Assembly: GCA_029934915.1 (NCBI GenBank)
Contig: JAOZLI010000096.1
Coordinates: 1 to 9,278 of the forward strand
Length of the DNA: 9,278 nt
Source: Desulfocapsa sp.
GTDB lineage: Bacteria; Desulfobacterota; Desulfobulbia; Desulfobulbales; Desulfocapsaceae
Direction of reading: 5' to 3'
A model generated the notes under the pieces. The model saw only the letters and a program-made list of their open reading frames with translations, had not been told where the DNA came from and made no database searches. The translations under genes were made by a program, and so were the position numbers. Below, piece by piece: positions 1 through 5,759 of this stretch. Every line of letters starts with the position of its first letter. Positions within the stretch are counted from its first letter, which is position 1.

Positions 1-422
1 ACAGTGGGAAGATCACTTATCTCAGCCCAGTACGTAAGAATTCCATTTAACCGATCGCCACCTGTTACTTCACGGCCACGAGTACGTAGCCACTCAATCA
101 GGCGTTCTTCCTTTAAATAGAGCCTGGCAGCACGGGAAATCACACTACATACGGTTTCTATTCCAGAATCGATATCATTTCTAGCAACTTGAGCTCCTTC
201 GATATTAGCGTAGAGAACGTGATACCTGCCAGCCTCATTTAAAACGTGCATCATTTCAAGGAGTGTACTGGTCTTCCCTGTCTGCCTAGGAGCGTGAAGC
301 AAAAAATACCGTTTTTGAGCAATCAGATGTTGTATATCTTCCCAGTCAACACGTTTCAATGAAGAAATATAATAATGGTCTTCTGGGATAATGGGTCCCG
401 CTGTATTAAAAAACTTTTCCAT
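1..422 (-). CDS. P-loop ATP-binding protein (AAA/STAND-like), N-terminal 140 residues, runs off the left edge
   Basis: An open frame starts at the ATG at 422-420 and continues past base 1, so only the first 140 residues are visible. The N-terminus reads MEKFFNTAGP, then PEDHYY near residues 13-18, then a P-loop APRQTGKT at residues 44-51. The first glycine of the classical GxxxxGKT is replaced by alanine, while the lysine and threonine that hold the phosphates are kept. This opening resembles a family of 'ATP-binding proteins' common in deltaproteobacteria and cyanobacteria, which belong to the AAA/STAND-like NTPases; that is from memory of the family, not from a search. The Walker B motif and any effector domain lie outside the window. 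The start codon directly abuts the TAG stop of the upstream gene. A purine-rich GGGAGCAGG (436-428) inside the end of that gene can serve as ribosome-binding site with 5-8 nt spacing, so translation is probably coupled. Its function is unknown. Confidence 0.8.
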   Translation of the reverse strand, partial: MEKFFNTAGPIIPEDHYYISSLKRVDWEDIQHLIAQKRYFLLHAPRQTGKTSTLLEMMHVLNEAGRYHVLYANIEGAQVARNDIDSGIETVCSVISRAARLYLKEERLIEWLRTRGREVTGGDRLNGILTYWAEISDLPT

Positions 423-1958
423 CTATTGTACCTGCTCCCACTCAAAGGCTGTTACTTCCTTCTCCTCTGAACTGAAATTTATCCCAAGGATAAACACATG
501 TATTCCAACAGCAATATATTTTTCATGATATTTTTTGTCTTTAATTTGCTGTAAAGCGTTACCACCTTCATCAACCTTAAACTCCAAGACATAGATATTA
601 CAACCAAGCTTAATTGTCAGGTCTATTCTTCCCCGATTCGTCACATCTTCAGCAGTAATATCCAGTCCGAGGCTGGCCAGATACGCATACATAACACTGG
701 CAAAATAGCCTTCATAGCTGCTGATGGTATTATTGACGTAATTGTTGTAGGGAATAGATGCAAACAGGCGGGTTATCGTTTTTTTGAAGCTTTCAAGATC
801 ACCACTTTCAAGAGCGTTGTAAATATCAGTCTGAAAGGTTGCTTTTTCACTAGTCTGGTTGGTTAGATAACCCAGGATAAAATCGTTAAAAGAATACTTC
901 GTTTCCAGATTAGGAAACGAGAGATTGTACATGGTTATTGCACCGCTTTGTTCAACATTTTTTATTGTCAAATACCCGGCCTGGAATAAAATTGGTTCCA
1001 GCTGTATGTTTTCAATATTAAAACTATCTATTTGCGAATCGCTGATCCTTAGATTTTCTAACTGTGGAATAAAATAATTTTGCTTTTGGATTAATGTAAT
1101 TAAAAAAGTTGGCGTACCGGTGGTAAACCAATAATTTCTGAAGATAAAACCACTGTCAATAAAGAGGAGGATAGCAAAGGGATTGTACACTGGCTCGCCA
1201 AGAAAATTATAACCGTTATACCACTCTTTTACTTTTTTCATATCTGCACTTTGCAGGTGATCACTAAGCACCGAATCGAGATCAGCCTGGGTGTAACCGC
1301 AAATGGTACTATAACGATGGTCAAGAGTAATATCTTTCAGGTTATTCAATCCGGAGAAGATGGAGACCTTGGCAAACTTACTTACCCCGGTGAGAAAGGC
1401 AAATTTTATATATTCATCACTATCTTTAATAGTGGTGTAAAGATCCTTGAGGATTTCTCTGGCCTCTTTGGCCATCTCTAGCTGGTCAAGATTGTCTAAG
1501 ATAAGTTTGTCATATTCATCAACGAGGATTACAACTTTTTGTTGGTATTTTTCGTAACATTTTTCAATTAAGTCACGAAAGCATCCTCCAATATTCGCAG
1601 TATCATCACAAACGACATTAAGCCGTTTCTGGTTAGATCGCAGAATATCATCAACATCCTCCTTCATATCAGCAACATTTCTGGCAACACCAGAAAAACT
1701 GAGTTTGATAACCGGGTATGTTGTTTCCCAATCCCAACGGTCATAAGCTGCAAGCCCTGAAAACAACTCCTTTCGGCCCTCAAATAATGCCTGCAAAGTA
1801 GAAATAAAGAGGCTTTTACCAAATCGTCTTGGACGAGATAAGAAATAATACGTGCCACTCTCTACAAGATCTAAGGCAATACCAGTTTTGTCAACATACA
1901 GGTAATTATCTTCTCGTATCTTGCTGAATGTCTGGATGCCTATGGGAAGTTTTTGCAT
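423..1958 (-). CDS. AAA-ATPase-like / PD-(D/E)XK nuclease-like protein (DUF1703 type)
   Basis: This 511-residue protein, counted from the ATG at 1958, matches the usual length of the AAA-ATPase-like plus PDDEXK_9 (DUF1703) family. The N-terminus has MQKLPIGIQTFSKI and YLYVDKT, typical of the family, then a degenerate Walker A SRPRRFGKS (about residues 41-49) and a Walker B VVILVDEYDK (142-151). LTGVSKF near 189 and YNGYNF near 247 are family hallmarks of the ATPase part. The C-terminal domain has a PD-(D/E)XK core: a conserved Glu at about 416, GRID with Asp 446, LEFK with Glu 459 and Lys 461, and a following QxxxxxY element in ALQQIKDKKY. All expected catalytic residues are present, so it looks intact. 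An in-frame TTG at 1994 would add 12 residues (523 aa). I prefer the ATG because family members begin at this point; neither start has a strong Shine-Dalgarno. Members are multiplied in many Bacteroidetes, spirochaetes and deltaproteobacteria, and their role (defence, mobile-element or regulatory) is unproven. The next gene starts immediately after its stop. Confidence 0.88.
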   Translation of the reverse strand: MQKLPIGIQTFSKIREDNYLYVDKTGIALDLVESGTYYFLSRPRRFGKSLFISTLQALFEGRKELFSGLAAYDRWDWETTYPVIKLSFSGVARNVADMKEDVDDILRSNQKRLNVVCDDTANIGGCFRDLIEKCYEKYQQKVVILVDEYDKLILDNLDQLEMAKEAREILKDLYTTIKDSDEYIKFAFLTGVSKFAKVSIFSGLNNLKDITLDHRYSTICGYTQADLDSVLSDHLQSADMKKVKEWYNGYNFLGEPVYNPFAILLFIDSGFIFRNYWFTTGTPTFLITLIQKQNYFIPQLENLRISDSQIDSFNIENIQLEPILFQAGYLTIKNVEQSGAITMYNLSFPNLETKYSFNDFILGYLTNQTSEKATFQTDIYNALESGDLESFKKTITRLFASIPYNNYVNNTISSYEGYFASVMYAYLASLGLDITAEDVTNRGRIDLTIKLGCNIYVLEFKVDEGGNALQQIKDKKYHEKYIAVGIHVFILGINFSSEEKEVTAFEWEQVQ

Positions 1959-2043
1959 CTTCAAAATATAATCCAATGTGTTATTTCTTGCCAAGCCCTA
2001 AGGTCTAAATCCATTTAACCACAAAGCATCAATGAAGTCTCAC

Positions 2044-2073
2044 TTTCTTCCTAATTCAATACCACTTTGTCAA
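2044..2073 (-). promoter_or_regulatory. candidate sigma70-like -35 element for the ATPase/nuclease pair
   Basis: On the minus strand a perfect TTGACA lies at 2073-2068, about 110 bp before the ATG at 1958. At 17-18 bp further on the best -10 candidates (GAAGAA or AAGAAA) match TATAAT poorly, so only half of a promoter is convincing. The site faces the right way to drive the nuclease-like gene and the coupled ATPase. Confidence 0.2.
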
Positions 2074-2110
2074 TTCCCTCACGAAATCATTCTCCATGCT
2101 GGATTTTTTT

Positions 2111-2140
2111 TTGAAAATTTCTTATAGTTCGGCGGATAAA
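2111..2140 (+). promoter_or_regulatory. candidate sigma70-like promoter for the hydrolase operon
   Basis: TTGAAA at 2111-2116 (5 of 6 matches to TTGACA) is followed after 18 bp by GATAAA at 2135-2140 (4 of 6 matches to TATAAT). It sits about 80 bp upstream of the hydrolase ATG at 2218 and just after a run of T (2104-2112). This is the best plus-strand promoter-like pair in the divergent gap, but it was found by eye and such matches occur by chance. Confidence 0.3.
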
Positions 2141-2217
2141 TCAGCTTCTTATCTGAATGCCAATAGATTTAAACAAACAATGCAAACCATTTGCGTCTAA
2201 CATTAACGAATAATTCC

Positions 2218-3054
2218 ATGCCAAAATACGAAAAACTCGACCATCCAGATTTCCTCTCTTTTATATTTCATCCTGAAAAATGCAATCCAACTCCACTCCC
2301 AAACGGTGCAATTGACGTTGCAATTGAAGTGGATGAAGATGTCATAATAGGAAACAGATTCTATATTCATGATACTGCCAGCCCCAATATTCTCTTTTTC
2401 CATGGCAATGGCGAAAGAGTAATGGACTACGATGAAATTGGCCCTATGTATAATGCGGCCGGTATGAATCTACTGGTAACCGATTACCGCGGCTATGGCT
2501 GGAGCAGTGGAAACCCCACAGTTACCTCTATGCTGGATGATGCGGAGGTGCTGTTTCAAGAAACTCGAAACTGGTTAAGCTTCAACAAATACACGGGTGC
2601 CTTCTTTTTGATGGGCCGCTCTCTCGGTTCCGTACCTGCCATTGACCTTGCAAAGAATCACGAGGATGACATCAAAGGTATTATTCTTGAAAGTGCGATA
2701 GCAAATACTGTTTCCATCATGGAACATATCGGTATAAATATCTCTTCCACGGATTTTACAGAAGACGATGGTTTTGGTAACCTTGATAAGATCGAAGCGG
2801 TAACGAAACCCACCTTTATATTTCATGGCGCTCGTGATGCCCTGATTCCTGCTGCAGAAGCTGAAAAACTGCAGGCCTGTTGTGGCGCGCGCTCAAAGGA
2901 ATTTGTGATTATTCCAGGGGCTGAGCACAACACCATGATTGCCACTGGCGGTCAGCTATACTTTCAGACCATCAAAACATTTATCGACAAGCTCACCGGT
3001 GTTACCAATTGGCGCAAACGTAGAAAAGCCAGCCAAACCATTCAGGAGAATTAA
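2218..3054 (+). CDS. alpha/beta hydrolase (serine hydrolase of the COG1073 kind)
   Basis: From the ATG at 2218 this is a 278-residue cytoplasmic protein with no signal peptide. It carries the full alpha/beta-hydrolase signature: an oxyanion-hole HGNG at residues 62-65, DYRGYG at 89-94, a nucleophile elbow GRSLG at 133-137 with Ser135, the acid Asp207 in FHGARDALIP, and the base His237 in GAEHNTM. The triad is complete, so an active esterase, thioesterase or peptidase-like hydrolase is expected; the substrate cannot be told from sequence. The C-terminus ends in a short basic tail (NWRKRRK). An in-frame TTG at 2191 would add nine residues. The ATG is preferred because TTG starts are rarer, but neither has a clear ribosome-binding site. 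It is the first gene of a three-gene plus-strand unit, and its stop lies 2 bp before the next start. Confidence 0.88.
   Translation: MPKYEKLDHPDFLSFIFHPEKCNPTPLPNGAIDVAIEVDEDVIIGNRFYIHDTASPNILFFHGNGERVMDYDEIGPMYNAAGMNLLVTDYRGYGWSSGNPTVTSMLDDAEVLFQETRNWLSFNKYTGAFFLMGRSLGSVPAIDLAKNHEDDIKGIILESAIANTVSIMEHIGINISSTDFTEDDGFGNLDKIEAVTKPTFIFHGARDALIPAAEAEKLQACCGARSKEFVIIPGAEHNTMIATGGQLYFQTIKTFIDKLTGVTNWRKRRKASQTIQEN
3044..3048 (+). promoter_or_regulatory. Shine-Dalgarno of the solute-binding lipoprotein gene
   Basis: AGGAG sits 8 nt upstream of the ATG at 3057 and lies inside the last codons of the hydrolase gene. It fixes the lipoprotein start and is the clearest ribosome-binding site in the window, suggesting this gene is translated more strongly than its neighbours. 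Confidence 0.7.
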
Positions 3055-3056
3055 TT

Positions 3057-3857
3057 ATGTTACGACGCACCCTGCAACAGATCCCTCTTTCATTGTTCCT
3101 TTGTGCACTACTATTTGCCGGGCTCTTTGGCTGTACGCCACAGGGAAACCAGACCAGACAGATAGCCGCTGATCCGTCCATCCTGCGGGTTGGTGTTACA
3201 AGTGATGCCCCACCCCTCGTTTATAGAACCAACAATACAGTGGTTGGCCTTGAGGCTGATTTTGCGAAACGACTTGGCAAATTTACCGGCAAAAGAGTCG
3301 AGTTCATCGAAGTTGACAGGGATAAAAAGATATCTGCCCTGCTAAATGATGAGATCGATATTATTATGTCTGCCATGTCCATCACAAATGCAAGAGAATA
3401 CCAGATTGCCTTTACTGCTCCCTATCTTCGTTCTGGCCAGATTCTTCTGGTACGCCTGAAAGATAAGGCTAAATTCTCAACAGGTATTTACAGTCTTATG
3501 AACTCCAGCCATGTGATTGGAACAATAAAAAATACCACCGGTGATCTTTTTATTACCAAAACAATTAATGGTGTCGAGGTTAAACAATTTAAGACCACCA
3601 CAAGTGCTGTAAATGCACTAATTGCAAAGAAAATAGATGCGCTTGTCTACGATGCTCCCATGGTCTGCCATTTTGCTGCAGTCAACGAAAATCAAAAACT
3701 CGCACCCATTCTATCATTAGCCACAGAGGAATATCTAGCCTGGGGAATACGCAAAGAAGACACGGATCTTCTCCAACAGGCCAATGCATTCCTGCAAAGC
3801 CTGAAAAACAGTAATGAACTTCAAGGGATGATTCGTGCCCGCATTCCTTATATGTAG
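3057..3857 (+). CDS. family-3 extracellular solute-binding lipoprotein (amino-acid type)
   Basis: A 266-residue exported protein. Residues 1-25 form a signal peptide (MLRR, then a hydrophobic stretch) ending in a lipobox-like LFGC, so Cys26 is probably lipidated and the protein anchored in the envelope; threonine follows the cysteine. The mature part is a bacterial solute-binding protein family 3 (SBP_bac_3) domain. [12 protein letters not shown] opens it at about 43-54, GLEADFA lies near 64-70, [10 protein letters not shown] near 101-110, and Arg113 in the TxxR-type position usually binds the ligand carboxylate. [11 protein letters not shown] follows, then [10 protein letters not shown] in the second lobe, and Asp199 in DALVYDAP, the position that usually binds the alpha-amino group. 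These residues suggest an amino acid or similar ligand, which is inference. No permease or ATPase of an ABC importer is adjacent, so it may serve distant transporter genes or a sensing role. It lies 2 bp after the hydrolase and 8 bp before the deaminase. Confidence 0.9.
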   Translation: MLRRTLQQIPLSLFLCALLFAGLFGCTPQGNQTRQIAADPSILRVGVTSDAPPLVYRTNNTVVGLEADFAKRLGKFTGKRVEFIEVDRDKKISALLNDEIDIIMSAMSITNAREYQIAFTAPYLRSGQILLVRLKDKAKFSTGIYSLMNSSHVIGTIKNTTGDLFITKTINGVEVKQFKTTTSAVNALIAKKIDALVYDAPMVCHFAAVNENQKLAPILSLATEEYLAWGIRKEDTDLLQQANAFLQSLKNSNELQGMIRARIPYM

Positions 3858-3865
3858 GCCCAACT

Positions 3866-4372
3866 GTGACTGATAAAAAGACAAAAAGAACCGACTATCT
3901 CAATTGGGATGAATATTTTATGTCGGTGGCACTGTTATCTGCCCAGCGCAGTAAAGATCCAAACACGCAGGTAGGTGCCTGTGTAGCCAACCAGAACAAC
4001 AAGATCATTGGTGTTGGCTACAACGGATTTCCCTGGGGATGTTCCGATGACATTTTGCCCTGGGCCCGGGAAGGTAAATTGCTCGATACCAAGTATCCAT
4101 ATGTATGCCACGCAGAACTGAACGCAGTGCTCAATTCTACCATTCAGGATCTAAAAGGATGTCGTATTTATGTAGGATTATTCCCTTGTAATGAATGCAC
4201 AAAGGTAATTATTCAATCGGGAATTGAGGAAATTATTTATCTTTCAGATAAATATGCAGAAAGTGATTCGGTAAAGGCTTCCAAATTTATGCTGGACACG
4301 TCAAACACGAAATACAGGCAATTTAAAAGTGATAGGAAGGAGATTCGATTGAACTTATTCAACGAAGATTAA
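3866..4372 (+). CDS. deoxycytidylate (dCMP) deaminase, animal DCTD-like
   Basis: A 168-residue zinc-dependent enzyme that converts dCMP to dUMP, the precursor for thymidylate synthesis (EC 3.5.4.12). The zinc site is clear: His82 and Glu84 in CHAE (81-84), and Cys108 and Cys111 in FPCNEC (106-111), where Glu84 is the proton shuttle. The N-terminal half contains [23 protein letters not shown] and [12 protein letters not shown], and LDTKYPYV precedes the zinc motif. As I recall the sequence, these match the human enzyme DCTD almost block for block, which points to the allosteric (dCTP-activated, dTTP-inhibited) class. The start is a GTG at 3866, 8 bp after the lipoprotein stop, with only a weak TAGG as ribosome-binding site. 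The alternative Met19 would remove part of the conserved WDEYFM block. The stop overlaps that of the convergent thiL gene. Confidence 0.93.
   Translation: MTDKKTKRTDYLNWDEYFMSVALLSAQRSKDPNTQVGACVANQNNKIIGVGYNGFPWGCSDDILPWAREGKLLDTKYPYVCHAELNAVLNSTIQDLKGCRIYVGLFPCNECTKVIIQSGIEEIIYLSDKYAESDSVKASKFMLDTSNTKYRQFKSDRKEIRLNLFNED
4369..4372. other. shared convergent stop codons (TTAA)
   Basis: The palindrome TTAA provides TAA on the plus strand (4370-4372) for the dCMP deaminase and TAA on the minus strand (4371-4369) for thiL. There is therefore no intergenic space between two convergent transcription units, and any terminator must lie inside the opposing coding sequence. I saw no obvious GC-rich hairpin with a T-run within about 80 bp on either side. 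Confidence 0.9.
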
Positions 4373-5361
4373 TGTTCATAGCCCTGAAAAGAAATCTCTG
4401 CGACTTCATCATTATCTTCTAAAAACACACCTTTTCCTTCGGTGATAGTTCCAATCTGAGTAATGTTTTGTTTACTCTGTTCCATACATTCCATAAATGG
4501 TTGAGCCGCACCCTTCTTCACCGTAAACACCAGCTGGTAATCTTCCCCTGCACGAAGGATCAGGTCATTATCCGCGCCCCCAAGATGATCTGCGGCCTCT
4601 GCTAATGCAGCATGTCTTGGCAATTGGCCAGCCTGTATCTGGGCAGCGACACCAGAAGCCTTACACAGATGAGCAAGATCCGTAGCAAGACCATCTGAAA
4701 TATCCTGCATGGCCGTTACATACCCGCTTGCAGCCAGCGCCTGTCCAAGTTCAATACAAGGCGAGGGATTAAGATGTGCATCAAGAAGATCCTGCATAGA
4801 AGAAGGAATTGAAAAATCAGAATGATTTTTACGATAATTCAGAAGCGCCAACCCCGCACCAGCAGAGCCCAACATCCCCGAGACCCAGACAGAATCGCCA
4901 ACACCAGCACCGCTTCGATACACAGCCTTATCGGCTGCCAGGGGCTCTCCTAAAACAGTAATGGTAAACACCAGCGACTGGCCTTTAACAGTATCACCAC
5001 CAACCAATATACAATCATATTCCTGCAAGATTGCTAAAGCGCCATCAAGCCATTCCTTAATCCATTCCCATTCAAGATCCTCAGGCAGACAGAGCGACAA
5101 CAATACGAACCTGGGCCTTCCACCCATGGCCGCAATATCACTTAAATTGACCGCAATGGATTTTCGTCCTAATAAATAGGGAGGATGAAAAGAAGTATCG
5201 AAATGGATGGATTCAACAAGGGTATCAGTTGATATCAGGGTACATGCAGTGGTTTGCAATTCACAACAATCATCACCAATGGAGAGCAGCACATCGGAAT
5301 TTTCAGTTTTAGCACCTTGGCGAATTTTATCAATCAGTTTGCGCTCTGACCAGGCGCTCAC
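4369..5361 (-). CDS. thiL: thiamine-monophosphate kinase ThiL
   Basis: ThiL phosphorylates thiamine monophosphate with ATP to give thiamine pyrophosphate, the last step of cofactor synthesis (EC 2.7.4.16). At 330 residues it has the usual family length and all recognisable motifs: SIGDDC at 27-32, [11 protein letters not shown] at 44-54, [17 protein letters not shown] at 65-81, VGGDT at 120-124, [14 protein letters not shown] at 149-162, [11 protein letters not shown] at 219-229, and GEDYQLVFT at 272-280. The Asp-rich Mg2+ and nucleotide-binding positions (Asp30, Asp31, Asp46, Asp75, Asp123, Asp220, Asp223) are kept, so it should be active and cytoplasmic. Small departures from the commonest forms are Cys-Cys after GDD and Ser for Gly in LVESIHF. 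The start is GTG at 5361, whose G is also the last base of the preceding TAG (TAGTG), so translation is probably coupled to the 127-residue gene. It is the last gene of the minus-strand unit; no other thiamine genes are nearby. Confidence 0.96.
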   Translation of the reverse strand: MSAWSERKLIDKIRQGAKTENSDVLLSIGDDCCELQTTACTLISTDTLVESIHFDTSFHPPYLLGRKSIAVNLSDIAAMGGRPRFVLLSLCLPEDLEWEWIKEWLDGALAILQEYDCILVGGDTVKGQSLVFTITVLGEPLAADKAVYRSGAGVGDSVWVSGMLGSAGAGLALLNYRKNHSDFSIPSSMQDLLDAHLNPSPCIELGQALAASGYVTAMQDISDGLATDLAHLCKASGVAAQIQAGQLPRHAALAEAADHLGGADNDLILRAGEDYQLVFTVKKGAAQPFMECMEQSKQNITQIGTITEGKGVFLEDNDEVAEISFQGYEH

Positions 5362-5744
5362 TATTTAACTCGTTTTAGAAATGGTACTTTCTTCTTTGCT
5401 TTTTTTTCTAATTCTTCCTGACTTTGTTGATCCACAGACGGAGCGATATCTGGAGCCAGATTCACTGCCTTTACAAAACGTTCTTCTCCCCCCATGGTAA
5501 ATATTTCCATTCCTGTCATCTGAGGGGTACGTAAAGTCCAGGTGGCATTCTGCGGAGGAACCGTCAAAAAGGTAAGACTCATATTCCACCACTCTGCTTT
5601 CCTTGATGTATCTCTAACAATATCTGTAACCAGTGCATACATCAGCATTTGCGGTTCTTTTGCTACAATCAGTACCAAATCTCCAATATCTGTGGTCTCT
5701 TTAAAGGGCACCAATTGCCCGAGTTCTTGAACTAATTTTTCCAT
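5361..5744 (-). CDS. uncharacterised 127-residue protein upstream of thiL
   Basis: I do not recognise this family. The ATG at 5744 lies 15 bp after the stop of the preceding gene, with ACGAGA about 10 nt upstream as a possible ribosome-binding site. The protein has no signal peptide or membrane segment. Residues about 20-75 alternate hydrophobic and polar residues and look like a small beta-rich domain (GDLVLIVAKEP, YALVTDIVRD, WWNMSLTFLTVPP, TWTLRTPQMTG). A distinctive FTMGGEERFVKAV follows at about 82-94. The last 25 residues are charged and lysine-rich (QEELEKKAKKKV), probably a flexible or helical tail. Its reality is supported by tight packing between two coding genes and the 1-bp stop/start overlap with thiL. 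A role linked to thiL or to the signalling genes upstream is possible but unsupported by sequence. Confidence 0.8.
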   Translation of the reverse strand: MEKLVQELGQLVPFKETTDIGDLVLIVAKEPQMLMYALVTDIVRDTSRKAEWWNMSLTFLTVPPQNATWTLRTPQMTGMEIFTMGGEERFVKAVNLAPDIAPSVDQQSQEELEKKAKKKVPFLKRVK

Positions 5745-5759
5745 ATCTATAAATTCTCG

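Noticed and set aside
2104..2121. T-run followed by the near-palindrome GAAAATTTC as a possible terminator
   Set aside because: The stem would be four AT base pairs, and both flanking genes begin rather than end here, so no transcript needs terminating at this place.
2180..2200. Six-codon leader ORF (ATG to TAA) just before the hydrolase
   Set aside because: It has no ribosome-binding site and no attenuator-like stem or repeated regulatory codon, so a chance ATG is the simpler reading.
2575..2826. 83-codon minus-strand frame opposite the hydrolase
   Set aside because: It lies antisense to a gene with a complete catalytic triad, and its translation has no recognisable feature.
5365..5592. 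75-codon minus-strand frame overlapping the 127-residue gene
   Set aside because: It is a frame-shifted shadow inside the longer gene. The longer frame fits the operon spacing and joins thiL by a 1-bp overlap, while this one has no start signal of its own.
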